Part shown: positions 33,060-41,989 of the stretch, one piece after another
Layout: each line of letters starts with the position of its first letter
Numbering within the stretch: position 1 is the stretch's first letter
Assembly: GCA_019637615.1 (NCBI GenBank)
Contig: JAHBVJ010000021.1
Coordinates: 62,001-126,000, forward strand
Length of the DNA stretch: 64,000 nt
Reading direction: 5' to 3'
Source of the DNA: Anaerolineae bacterium
GTDB lineage: Bacteria > Chloroflexota > Anaerolineae > Aggregatilineales > UBA2796
The notes under the pieces: model-generated
Told to the model about the DNA's origin: nothing
Seen by the model: only the letters and a program-made list of their open reading frames with translations
The model's database searches: none
Made by a program: the position numbers and the translations under genes

Positions 33060-33451
33060 GTCAGCGGGAAATCATCAGTAGACTAGGTATAACGCGCATG
33101 GTACTTGGCAAACGAATTCTAGGCTCCTCTCTGGTCAAACGGTGGTTGCGTAACTTCCCCATCGCTGAACGCGCCGCACTCGTTTTGCAGTTGTGATACA
33201 GAATCCGTATGACATATGCATTTAGAGGATATGTGATGGCTTGGTTCGAGCTATTTGCTGCCGAGTCTCGCGATCAGCTCAAATTCTTCAGTCACATTAT
33301 CACCGAGCTTGTCTTATGAACTCCCGTGGACATCAAGCATCAAAAAGATTGGGTCTAAAATTGGTGGAGGTGAGCAGCACAGGGTTTCCGTGCTGCTCAC
33401 TCATGCGCCCCGGTAAGGTCGGGGCAACGAGAAGCCCATCGTTCAGCGCGG
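33060..33451. other. Gap after wzt-like gene with two tiny frames
   Basis: Two short plus-strand frames are visible: 33098-33196 (32 aa, MVLGKRILGSSLVKRWLRNF...) and 33236-33319 (27 aa, MAWFELFAAESRDQLKFFSH..., with AGAGGAT upstream). Both look like ends of larger genes, possibly deleted glycan-synthesis genes. I cannot name either one. Confidence 0.35.
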
Positions 33452-34597
33452 TCAGGCCGAGCAGCCTAGCATCCGCATGGTATCGGTGGAGCCGACATCT
33501 TGCAGCGCCGTGAGATCGGTCAGCGATGCGCGCTTGACCATCAGCGCCCCTGACCCGTCCCCGACGCTCCACGTCACGTACACATAGCGCCCACAGATCG
33601 CGGCTTGCATAATGTTGCCCGCACCCGCATTCAGCACACCAAGCGGTTGAACGTTGCCATCGACCGAGGCGGTGTAGACGGTGTTAATGCTGCCGTAGCT
33701 GCCGCCTGCAAAGACGAGGCCACGACTATCGGACATCCAGCTCAAGCCCATCAGGAGCTGACCGGGGCCAGCTTGCGCCAAGCGCGTGGCGGCCCTAGTG
33801 GCGAGATTGACCACGTACAGGACGTTGGTATTGGGTTGGAAGGGCATGTCGGGCAGGTTGGTGGGTACATTGCCCGGATCGTTGGCGAGGAAGGCAATCT
33901 GCGTGCCATCCGGCGAGATCAGCGGATGACCGCCGAGGCCGTAGTTATCCACCTGCGTGACCGACGCCGCCGGAGGCAGATCGAAGCGACCGGATTTGTT
34001 GGCGATGTCTTGAACATTGGCGGCGAGATCGAAGCTGTATAGGCCGAACGGCCCCGCATCGCTGAAGGGCAGATAGCCAACCGCGTATAAGGTGCTGCCG
34101 TCAAAGTGCAGCGGCGCGGCGGCACCACCCTTGACGCCTTGCGCCTCCGTCCGCGCACCGATGAATTCAAGCTGTTTGCCCGTGTTCAGGTTGACGACCC
34201 CGATGCCGAACGACTGAAACAGCGCCCATTGATACAGCAGATAGGCCGAGTCGGGCGTGAAGGCAGTTACCTGCGCATTGGGGATGGTCACGGGCGCGGC
34301 ACCAGCATGACGATACCAGACCGAGGTGGTCGCGTCGGCCTTGCTGGAAAGCGTCATGGCGACCGACTGCGTATCGCGCGAGATGATGACGCTGGTCACG
34401 TCTACATCGGCTTGCGCGTAATTGAACAGCTCTTGCCCCGCGAGGTCGTCAACGATCGCCACGATGCGGGTTTGCGCGCCGCTCGCATCTGCTACCCAGA
34501 ATAACATGCTCGGATCGCCCTGCGCGTGAATGGGAGCGGCGATGGCTCCGATCAGGAGTACGCTCAACAGGGTCACTACAACTCTAGAAATTCGCAT
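33452..34597 (-). CDS. Secreted beta-propeller-like protein of unknown function
   Basis: 381 residues from 34597, where a signal peptide begins (MRISRVVVTLLSVLLIGAIA, cleaved near IHA-QG). The mature part has repeated strand units with 'SPDGTQIAFLAND' and 'MSDSRGLVFAGG' motifs, as in TolB/WD40-like (PD40) propellers. No catalytic motif was seen. It is likely an extracellular binding or scaffolding protein. It runs alone on the minus strand, followed upstream by two peptidase genes on the same strand 75 bases away. Confidence 0.7.
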   Translation of the reverse strand: MRISRVVVTLLSVLLIGAIAAPIHAQGDPSMLFWVADASGAQTRIVAIVDDLAGQELFNYAQADVDVTSVIISRDTQSVAMTLSSKADATTSVWYRHAGAAPVTIPNAQVTAFTPDSAYLLYQWALFQSFGIGVVNLNTGKQLEFIGARTEAQGVKGGAAAPLHFDGSTLYAVGYLPFSDAGPFGLYSFDLAANVQDIANKSGRFDLPPAASVTQVDNYGLGGHPLISPDGTQIAFLANDPGNVPTNLPDMPFQPNTNVLYVVNLATRAATRLAQAGPGQLLMGLSWMSDSRGLVFAGGSYGSINTVYTASVDGNVQPLGVLNAGAGNIMQAAICGRYVYVTWSVGDGSGALMVKRASLTDLTALQDVGSTDTMRMLGCSA

Positions 34598-34672
34598 AAC
34601 GATTATCCTACTGCCAGAAGAATGTAAGGCCATTCTACAACGAAACGCCGAATCGCATGGGCTACGAGCACC

Positions 34673-35815
34673 TTACGGCAAGTAGATGCTCGCGATTTCG
34701 TCACTCATGCCCAAGACCGCCCCCGTGAAATGCGCCAACCACCAGACGGCGGGCGGCAAATCGGCAAGATGCGCGGATTCGTGTCCGGTGTGGGCGTCGG
34801 TCATCGGTGCGCCGATCATGCCGAGGATTTGCGTCCAACGTCCGAGCACCATGTCGTCGCTGCGGGAGAGGTAGCCGCTGTTGAGCTGGATCGTGCCGGG
34901 GCGCTGCTGGTTGGCTTCCGTCGCCAGATCGATGCCGAGGGCGAGGTAATTGGGCGCACTGAACGAGCCGCGACTCCATGCGGAGATGCTGCCGTGACTG
35001 ACGCCCTTGCCGAGGGCGGGGCCATCGGCGGCGACGGTATGCGCGTCCGCGACCAAGCAGCCATAGGTGGGCGGCGGGACGGCGTAGGTGAGGCGTGCCG
35101 CGCCATGCCCGAAATAGGCTTCGGGGATGCCTTCTTCCAGATCGCTGAACACGAACAGGACGCGCCGATTTTTGGCGATCAACGCTGACTCGGACGATTT
35201 TAGCGCTGCCGCCGCGCCCAAGACCGCTAGCACGCCGAGACAGTTATCCAGCCCCGTGCCTTTGATCACGCCGTCAATCAGCGTTGGCTCGACTTCCATG
35301 GTAACGGTATCCGACCACGCCAGCTTGCCGGAAGTCACGTCTAGCCGTAGCGTTTCCTTGCCGTTGGCGCGTTCCGAGATCAGCGTGCCTGCCGCGCCGA
35401 CCACGATGCGGCCTTTTTCGTAGCGCAGGGCTTTGGCGGGGACGGTATAGGTGCCATCGGGGAAGCGGTTGGCACAGACAGCGTACAGCGAGCCATCCGA
35501 ACGCACCTTGAACGAGGGGCGATCCATGTGCGAGACCACGATCACATCGTTGACGGATTTGTCCGCGCCAAGCCAGATGCCCGCGTTGCCCGTCGCGCCG
35601 ATGTGCCGGATAAAGCGATCCGCGAGGCCGAGCGAGGCGGCGATCTCCTGAATATCATCGATGATCGCGCCGCGCAGCCACGAACCGCCGGAGGGCGCGT
35701 GCGCGACGAGCAGACGGTGTAGATCGCTCCACAGACGCGTGGAGTCAGTGAGATAGACGTGATTCGTCAGGGCGTCCAGCAAGGCAAGAAGGGCGTGTTG
35801 TAGGTCAGTGAGCAT
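34673..35815 (-). CDS. Diverged M42-like metallo-aminopeptidase
   Basis: 380 residues. The metal-site motifs of M42/M20-clan peptidases can be followed: VVSHMDRPSF (His and Asp), GTGLDNCLGVLA (bridging Asp), SDLEEGIPEA (catalytic Glu pair) and VADAHT (Asp). The last histidine motif, normally HSPxE, is instead in THTGHESAH-like sequence, so the second metal site may differ. The gene starts three bases after the stop of the M42 gene at 35819. The pair probably arose by duplication and diverged; substrate unknown. Confidence 0.75.
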   Translation of the reverse strand: MLTDLQHALLALLDALTNHVYLTDSTRLWSDLHRLLVAHAPSGGSWLRGAIIDDIQEIAASLGLADRFIRHIGATGNAGIWLGADKSVNDVIVVSHMDRPSFKVRSDGSLYAVCANRFPDGTYTVPAKALRYEKGRIVVGAAGTLISERANGKETLRLDVTSGKLAWSDTVTMEVEPTLIDGVIKGTGLDNCLGVLAVLGAAAALKSSESALIAKNRRVLFVFSDLEEGIPEAYFGHGAARLTYAVPPPTYGCLVADAHTVAADGPALGKGVSHGSISAWSRGSFSAPNYLALGIDLATEANQQRPGTIQLNSGYLSRSDDMVLGRWTQILGMIGAPMTDAHTGHESAHLADLPPAVWWLAHFTGAVLGMSDEIASIYLP

Positions 35816-35818
35816 GAC

Positions 35819-36853
35819 TTATCCTCGTTTGAGATCGGGCCACGAGTAGGTGAGCGCCGCGTGGATCAATCTTACCGCGTTATCGAGGTCAGCGAGGTGT
35901 ACCATCTCGGTGGGCGAGTGCTTGCCGCGCATGGGGAGGCCGAGCGCCGCGCCGGGTGTGCCCGTCCACGAGACCACACGCGAATCCGCCATCAGGCCGT
36001 GGACGGCGTCTTGCTGGAAAGCGATCTGATGGGCGGAGGCGGCTTGTTTGAGATAGCCGCGCAGTTTGGGGTGCGCGTGCCAGCCATGCAAGCCGGAAAT
36101 GTACAGAAAACTGGTCAGCACCGTGCCGAAACCGAGCATCACGCTGCCTTTGCCCTTCGATTCGGGCGTGTCGTAGCTGACCGTGCCATCGATGAACAGC
36201 GCGTAATCTGGCTGGATGGCTTGAAGCGCCGTGTAGGCACCGAAGGCGGTGGTTTCTTCTTGCGCGGTGCCGACGAAATACACGGTGAAGGGGAGATCGG
36301 CGGGCAAACGGCGCGCGGCTTCGATCAAGACGGCTACACCCGCGCGGTTATCGAGGTAGGGGCTGACGAAGAGGTCGCCGGGGAGTTCCAGCGGGTTGGG
36401 CGCGTAAGTGATCGGCGTAGTGATCTCGACCGCCGTGCTGGTGCCGACATAAATGTACAGATCGTCCATGCTGTTGACGGCGACATCACCGGCTTGCGCT
36501 TGATGCTGCGACCGGACGCCGACCACGCCGGGGAGATCGCCCACGCGTACATGTGACCCCGCGATGGATTTCAGATTGATCCCGCCTATGGTGATTACGC
36601 CGAGCACACCGTCGCTAATCACGCGTTTGACCATCATGCCGATGGTGTCGATGTGGGCGAGGATGGCGACTTTGCGTGGAGCATCCGCCGCGCCGCGCCG
36701 CGCGATCACGTTCGCCATCGAGTCGATCTGCACGTCATCCACGTGTGGGCGAAGGCGTTCCGCCAGTTCGCGGGCAATCGCGTCCTCGTGACCGGAAATG
36801 CCGGGGATCGCCGTCAGGTCACGCAGCAGCGAACGAAAAACATTATGGGTCAT
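35819..36853 (-). CDS. M42 family metallopeptidase (glutamyl aminopeptidase/endoglucanase-M-like)
   Basis: 344 residues with a full M42 metal-site set: ILAHIDTIGMMV (His, Asp), SPYLDNRAGVAV (bridging Asp), GTAQEETTAFGA (catalytic Glu pair), LFIDGTVSYD (Asp) and GKHSPTEMVHLADL (His and Glu). These cytoplasmic enzymes form large tetrahedral shells and trim N-terminal residues from peptides. Upstream gene of a two-gene operon with the diverged relative at 34673. Confidence 0.9.
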   Translation of the reverse strand: MTHNVFRSLLRDLTAIPGISGHEDAIARELAERLRPHVDDVQIDSMANVIARRGAADAPRKVAILAHIDTIGMMVKRVISDGVLGVITIGGINLKSIAGSHVRVGDLPGVVGVRSQHQAQAGDVAVNSMDDLYIYVGTSTAVEITTPITYAPNPLELPGDLFVSPYLDNRAGVAVLIEAARRLPADLPFTVYFVGTAQEETTAFGAYTALQAIQPDYALFIDGTVSYDTPESKGKGSVMLGFGTVLTSFLYISGLHGWHAHPKLRGYLKQAASAHQIAFQQDAVHGLMADSRVVSWTGTPGAALGLPMRGKHSPTEMVHLADLDNAVRLIHAALTYSWPDLKRG

Positions 36854-37004
36854 GCTGAATTATCTCCTGTCGTGTGTGGTGCGATGTCATGATCGCTGAT
36901 GGGAGTTTTCTGCCTCACACTATAACTTGCGCTATCATCGAGGCATGATAATAGCGTTCTTTTGAGCAACCCACTGCGCTCGCTTTTGAGGAGAAAATAC
37001 TTTT

Positions 37005-38495
37005 ATGTCTCGTTATATCCTCGCGCTGGATCAAGGCACTACCAGTTCCCGCGCTATCGTATTCAACGAACAGGGGCGTGCCGTCGCCACAGCTCAGAAA
37101 GAATATCCCCAGATTTACCCGCAGCCGGGATGGGTGGAACACAACCCGACCGACATCTGGAGCAGCCAGATCAGCGTTGCGACGGAAGCCATCGCCCGCG
37201 CGGGCATTCATTCAGCGGACATCGCCGCCATCGGGGTGACGAACCAGCGCGAGACGACTCTGATCTGGGATCGGAAAACGGGACAGCCGATCTATAATGC
37301 CATCGTGTGGCAGTGCCGCCGGACGGCTGACCGCTGCGAACAGCTCAAGGGCGAAGGACACGCCGCCGACATCCGCGCGAAAACGGGGTTGGTGGTAGAC
37401 GCGTATTTTTCCGGAACGAAAGCGGCATGGATTCTCGATCATGTGCCGGGCAGCCGCGAACGGGCGGCACGCGGAGAATTGTGCTTCGGGACGGTCGATA
37501 CATGGCTGCTGTGGAATTTGAGTGGCGGTAAGCTGCACATCACGGACGTGAGCAATGCCAGCCGGACGATGTTGTACAACATCCACACGCAGCAGTGGGA
37601 CGCCGACATGCTCAAGCTGTTGAACGTGCCCGCCGAGATGCTGCCGGAAGTCAAGCCGTCCAGTTTGGCATATGGCGAAACCGATCCGCAGTTGTTCGGC
37701 GTGGCGATCCCGCTGGCGGGCATCGCCGGCGACCAGCAAGCAGCGACCTTCGGGCAGACGTGTTTTACGCCGGGAATGGTCAAGAACACCTACGGCACGG
37801 GCTGTTTTATGCTGATGAACACGGGCAAGCGTGCCGTCGAATCGTTGGGCGGCTTGTTGACTACTATCGGCTGGCGAGTCGGTGACGAGACGATCTACGC
37901 GTTGGAAGGCAGCGTGTTCATCGCGGGGGCGGCGGTGCAGTGGCTACGCGACGAACTCGGCCTGATCAGCAATTCCGCCGAATCCGAAGGGCTGGCGAAA
38001 TCGGTCAGCGATGCGGGCGGCGTGTACGTCGTGCCAGCCTTCGTCGGGCTAGGCGCGCCACACTGGGATGGCTACGCGCGCGGCGCTATCGTGGGGCTGA
38101 CGCGGGGCAGCAATCGTGCCCAGATCGTGCGGGCGACGCTCGAATCTATCGCTTACCAGACGCGCGATGTGGTCGAAGTGATGGTCAAGGACGCTGGCCT
38201 GAAGCTGGAAGCGCTGCGTGTCGATGGCGGTGTGACGGCGAACGCGTGGCTGATGCAGTTCCAAGCGGATATGCTCGGCGTGCCCGTGCAAGTGCCCGCG
38301 ACCGCCGAAACAACCGCACTCGGCGCGGCCTATCTGGCGGGATTGGCGGTAGGCTACTGGCAATCGCCCACGCAGATCGCGGCGCAGTGGCAGGTCGCGC
38401 AGTCATACGAGCCGCGCATGAACGCCGATCAACGTGACTCGCTGTATCGCGGCTGGCAGAAAGCCGTAGAGCGTTCTAAGGCGTGGGCAGAGTAA
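37005..38495 (+). CDS. glpK: Glycerol kinase
   Basis: 496 residues, the normal full length of a FGGY-family glycerol kinase. Signatures are near-canonical: ILALDQGTTSSRAIVF, GVTNQRETTLIWDRKTG, GTVDTWLLWNLSGG, GIAGDQQAATFGQ, the KNTYGTGCFMLMNTG loop and LRVDGGVTANAWLMQFQAD. It phosphorylates glycerol to sn-glycerol 3-phosphate in the cytoplasm with ATP. TGAGGAGAA precedes the ATG. No glpF, glpD or glpR gene is beside it, so glycerol uptake and oxidation genes lie elsewhere. Confidence 0.96.
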   Translation: MSRYILALDQGTTSSRAIVFNEQGRAVATAQKEYPQIYPQPGWVEHNPTDIWSSQISVATEAIARAGIHSADIAAIGVTNQRETTLIWDRKTGQPIYNAIVWQCRRTADRCEQLKGEGHAADIRAKTGLVVDAYFSGTKAAWILDHVPGSRERAARGELCFGTVDTWLLWNLSGGKLHITDVSNASRTMLYNIHTQQWDADMLKLLNVPAEMLPEVKPSSLAYGETDPQLFGVAIPLAGIAGDQQAATFGQTCFTPGMVKNTYGTGCFMLMNTGKRAVESLGGLLTTIGWRVGDETIYALEGSVFIAGAAVQWLRDELGLISNSAESEGLAKSVSDAGGVYVVPAFVGLGAPHWDGYARGAIVGLTRGSNRAQIVRATLESIAYQTRDVVEVMVKDAGLKLEALRVDGGVTANAWLMQFQADMLGVPVQVPATAETTALGAAYLAGLAVGYWQSPTQIAAQWQVAQSYEPRMNADQRDSLYRGWQKAVERSKAWAE

Positions 38496-38568
38496 CCGCT
38501 GCGATTAGTAGCCCGTTATCGCCCGCAATGGTACGATTATTGGCGATACCTTTAGAGGGGGAATTCCC

Positions 38569-39651
38569 ATGCGTACGCGACGTCAGCGCCTAGTTACCTA
38601 TACGACCCGTGTTTTTGCTATTGGCTTAATCCTATTCAGCCTGTTGATCACACGCGGGGTGCAGCCTTTGCGGGCGCAGGGCGGCGCATGCAGCGATGTG
38701 GTGAAAGCCGCGCTCCAGCGGGCGTTACAAGTGTGCAGTGGTCAACGGAATTCGGCATGTCTGGGCAGCCCTAGTGCGCAAGCCAGCCCCAAAGCAGGTG
38801 GGTCCGCCTTCAATTTTTCTCAGCCCGGCGACACTGTTCCCCTGAGCAATCTGGGATCGCTCAGTCTGAGCGGGTACAGCAGCGACAGCGACTCGCTAGG
38901 CGTGGCGCTGTTGAACGTCCCGGCGGCGCTGGCGGGAACGAACGTAGGCAGCGGCGCGACCGTGATCGTGTTCGGTAATACGCAGATCACCAATGGCAGC
39001 CAGCCCGGTCAATTGCCTATGCAGGCGTTTTACCTCCGCAACAGCGCGGGCGCGCCGGGGTGCGAAAATGTCGCCGCCGATGGCATCCTGATCCAGTCTC
39101 CCGCTGGACAGAAGAAAGTACAGTTGGTCGCCAACGGTGTGCAACTGGCGGTTGGTTCGACGGTGTTCCTCTCCGCGCAAGCCAACGAGGAGGAAAACGG
39201 CAAGGCCAAGCTCAACGTCCAGACCTTGCAGGGCGAAGTTTCCGTCACGGTGGACGAGCAGACAATAGAAGTGCCGTCCGGCGCACAGACGAACGTCCCG
39301 CTAAACGAGGTGAATGGCGAGTACGAGGCCGATGGCGAACCGGAAGCAGTGCAGCCGCTTGACAAAGATGAGTTTGATGACCTCCCGCTGGATGAACTGC
39401 CCGAATCGCTCGACCTGAGTGAGCTGGAGCAGGAATGGGAAACCGAAAGCGACAACATCGAACAGGGTGATGAGAATACGCCTGAACCCGAAGAGTCGAT
39501 CGACAGCACACCGGAACCGGATGAATCGCTTGAGCCGACGCCTGAAGACGAGACAGGGACGGACGATTCGGGAAGCCATTCGCAAGGGGATGGCTCTGGC
39601 GGTGATAGTGGCGGCGACAGCGGTGACAGTGGCGGCGAAGGCAGTGACTAG
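38569..39651 (+). CDS. Secreted FecR-like protein with long acidic tail
   Basis: 360 residues. The N-terminal signal (about 1-36, RVFAIGLILFSLLITRG, cleaved near LRA-QG) precedes a cysteine-containing helical segment and a beta-rich domain. VNGVQ/TVFLSAQANEEENGKAKL, LNVQTLQGEVSVTVDEQTIE and VPSGAQTNVPL resemble FecR-type strands that read 'gene product - threshold' signals. From about 245 on the chain is strongly acidic (Asp, Glu, Pro, Ser) and ends in Gly-Asp-Ser repeats. It may bind cations at the cell surface. It is followed by a terminator at 39674. Confidence 0.65.
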   Translation: MRTRRQRLVTYTTRVFAIGLILFSLLITRGVQPLRAQGGACSDVVKAALQRALQVCSGQRNSACLGSPSAQASPKAGGSAFNFSQPGDTVPLSNLGSLSLSGYSSDSDSLGVALLNVPAALAGTNVGSGATVIVFGNTQITNGSQPGQLPMQAFYLRNSAGAPGCENVAADGILIQSPAGQKKVQLVANGVQLAVGSTVFLSAQANEEENGKAKLNVQTLQGEVSVTVDEQTIEVPSGAQTNVPLNEVNGEYEADGEPEAVQPLDKDEFDDLPLDELPESLDLSELEQEWETESDNIEQGDENTPEPEESIDSTPEPDESLEPTPEDETGTDDSGSHSQGDGSGGDSGGDSGDSGGEGSD

Positions 39652-39673
39652 CAAGTGACATATCCGCGATGCA

Positions 39674-39698
39674 AAGGGCGCGTTCCTGATGCGCCCTT
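39674..39698 (+). terminator. Terminator after the acidic secreted protein
   Basis: AAGGGCGC and GCGCCCTT form an 8-base stem with a 9-base loop, followed by GTCTTAT. Confidence 0.7.
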
Positions 39699-39876
39699 GT
39701 CTTATCCCAAAATTCCCCGCAGATTAGGCGCGGCTTAACCGATCCTCAGTGCCGCCTGAGCAATGTTTCAGAACTGACACACCTTACTACCATCCTGTAA
39801 TCTCCCTATAACGTTGTGCTTATAAGGGATACGTAAGATTCATGGTGAATTAGGAGGAGTAACCTACAAAGTCACT

Positions 39877-41085
39877 ATGAAACGTATCACAACACTTTCA
39901 CTAGTAGTATTCTGCGCCATCTGCCTGGCGTTCGCGGGGTTCACCTTCGGGCAATCCGTCAATGCGCAAGAACCGCCGACGGCAGGCAGCACCCAGACCA
40001 ACCTGCCCACAGTGTTCGATCTGTTGGTGCAGTACGTGGGCGATCCACAGACCGCCATTTTGCATAACGTGTATGCACACGCCAACCCCTCGGTTGTGAG
40101 CATCACCGTGCGGATTCCTTCCGATCAGGCACAGGTCATGTCGCCGCAAAGCTTCGGACAGAACAGCCCCTATGCGTATGCGGCGGGATCGGGTTTTGTG
40201 TATGACACGCAAAACCACGTGGTCACCAATACGCACGTCATCGCCAACGCTGATCAGATCGAAGTGACCTTCGCGGATGGCACCATGCGCCATGCCACGC
40301 TGGTCGGCAGCGACCCTGACAGCGACATCGCCGTGATCAAGGTGGACGGCGACATGAGCGCATACACCCCCCTGACCGTGGCGGATTCTGAGGCCGTCAA
40401 GGTGGGCGATATGGCAATCGCCATCGGCAATCCGTTCCAGCGCTCCGGCACGATGACGCACGGCATCGTCAGCGGCATTCACCGCTCGGTGTCCGGCCTG
40501 ACGCAGTCGCAAGACGGCGGTGGCTACACGATCCCAGACGCGATCCAGACCGACGCCCCGATCAACCCCGGTAACTCCGGCGGCCCGCTGCTCAACATGC
40601 AGGGACAGGTGATCGGCGTGAACGAGCAGATCGAGTCGAATGTTCAGCAGTCGTCCGGCGTGGGCTTCGCGATTTCGTCGGATGTTGTCAAGGTCGCGGC
40701 GGACGCGATCATCGGCAAAGGTACCCTTGAGCACAGTTGGCTCGGCATCGCGGGCACCAGCTTGAGCCTTGACATCAATGAAGCGCTGTCGATCGATGCC
40801 AACACGAAGGGCGTGTATGTGACGGCAATTAGCTCCAACAGCCCCGCCGCTAAGGCTGGTCTGTTGGCAGGCGAACGCCGGACACAGGTCAACGGCGCGG
40901 AATTCTTGGCGGGCGGCGATGTGATCACGGCCATCAACGGGCAAGCAGTCAATAACTTCGACACCTTGACGGCATTCCTGTTCGAGCACACCAAACCGGG
41001 CGAGATCGTGACGCTGACGATCCTGCGCAACGGTCATCAGCAAGACATCAAGGTGACGCTGCAAGCACGACCTCACACCAGCTAA
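39877..41085 (+). CDS. HtrA/DegP-type serine protease
   Basis: 402 residues. Signal peptide (about 1-30, cleaved near VNA-QE), then a trypsin-like domain with a complete triad: H120 (VTNTHVI), D150 (DSDIAVI) and S234 (NPGNSGGPL). One PDZ domain follows (about 285-395, WLGIAGTSLSLDINEA onward), ending LTILRNGHQQDIKVTL. HtrA proteases degrade or refold damaged proteins outside the cytoplasmic membrane. AGGAGGAG lies about 20 bases before the ATG, longer than usual. The two-component genes that follow probably govern it. Confidence 0.93.
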   Translation: MKRITTLSLVVFCAICLAFAGFTFGQSVNAQEPPTAGSTQTNLPTVFDLLVQYVGDPQTAILHNVYAHANPSVVSITVRIPSDQAQVMSPQSFGQNSPYAYAAGSGFVYDTQNHVVTNTHVIANADQIEVTFADGTMRHATLVGSDPDSDIAVIKVDGDMSAYTPLTVADSEAVKVGDMAIAIGNPFQRSGTMTHGIVSGIHRSVSGLTQSQDGGGYTIPDAIQTDAPINPGNSGGPLLNMQGQVIGVNEQIESNVQQSSGVGFAISSDVVKVAADAIIGKGTLEHSWLGIAGTSLSLDINEALSIDANTKGVYVTAISSNSPAAKAGLLAGERRTQVNGAEFLAGGDVITAINGQAVNNFDTLTAFLFEHTKPGEIVTLTILRNGHQQDIKVTLQARPHTS

Positions 41086-41153
41086 CACGTGAGGGGCGGC
41101 GGAATATCGGAATTCCTTACCGCGTTAGCCTCCCTTGAGGAGGCACCCAAGGG

Positions 41154-41187
41154 CGTACCGGAGGTCACAAGCTTCCGGTACGTTTTT
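41154..41187 (+). terminator. Rho-independent terminator after htrA-like gene
   Basis: CGTACCGGA pairs with TCCGGTACG (41154-41162 with 41174-41182), 11-base loop, then TTTTT at 41183-41187. Confidence 0.88.
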
Positions 41188-41263
41188 CCAAGTTACGGTT
41201 ATTGCCCGCGTTCTGTATGATCTATAATTTGGGATCGAGCGCTTTTTCAGCGGGGACAGCATC

Positions 41264-41989
41264 ATGTCTGAAGCCACCAAACTCCTGCTCGCGGACGATG
41301 AACAAGCCATCACGGATAACCTCGCGCCGTTTCTGGAACGGTCGGGGTTTTCGGTCAATGTCGCCAGTGATGGCGAGGGCGCATTGCGCGAGATCGCGTT
41401 GCACAAGCCTGAGTTCATCATCCTCGATGTGATGATGCCGCGTTTGAACGGGCGCGAAGTGCTGCGCCGGTTGCGCCAAGGAGGCAACTGGACGCCCGTG
41501 ATCCTGCTGACGCAAGTAGGCGAGGCGGGCGAACGCGCGATGGCGCTGCAAGAAGGTGCGGACGATTACCTGAATAAGCCGTTTGACCCGAATGAACTGG
41601 TCGCCCGCATCCGCGCCATTCTGCGGCGTGTGCAAGCCGGTCAGTTGTCGCTGGCGGGGGCGCATACGCTGAAATCTGGCGAGCTGACCTTGAACCGCAC
41701 GACCCGCCGCGCCTACCTCCACGAGCACGAGATCACGCTGACGCCGAAAGCCCTGAATCTGCTGGAATACATGATGACGCGCCCCGATGAGATCATCACG
41801 CGCGAACGGCTGCTGGACGCGGTGTGGGGTTGGGATTACCCGACGGGCATCCGCACGGTGGACACCCGCGTGGCGGAACTGCGGCGGCAACTCAACGACG
41901 ATTCCGCGAACCCGACGTATATCGAGACGGTTCTGGGCGAAGGGTATCGCTTTATTGGCACGGTCGCCTCTGCCAGCGCACTTCCATGA
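41264..41989 (+). CDS. OmpR/PhoB-family response regulator
   Basis: 241 residues: receiver domain with acidic pair D11-D12 (LLADDEQ), phosphoacceptor D55 (IILDVMMP), T83 and K105 (LNKPFDP), then a winged helix (about 140-235: ITLTPKALNLLEYMM; TYIETVLGEGYRFIG). Its stop overlaps the next gene's ATG as ATGA, so regulator and kinase are made together. Placed between a periplasmic-type protease and a PDZ protein, it is a natural candidate to control both in response to envelope stress (inference). Confidence 0.93.
   Translation: MSEATKLLLADDEQAITDNLAPFLERSGFSVNVASDGEGALREIALHKPEFIILDVMMPRLNGREVLRRLRQGGNWTPVILLTQVGEAGERAMALQEGADDYLNKPFDPNELVARIRAILRRVQAGQLSLAGAHTLKSGELTLNRTTRRAYLHEHEITLTPKALNLLEYMMTRPDEIITRERLLDAVWGWDYPTGIRTVDTRVAELRRQLNDDSANPTYIETVLGEGYRFIGTVASASALP

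Noticed and set aside
39901..41088. Long minus-strand frame opposite the htrA-like gene
   Set aside because: Antisense shadow of a GC-rich gene with a complete catalytic triad on the plus strand.
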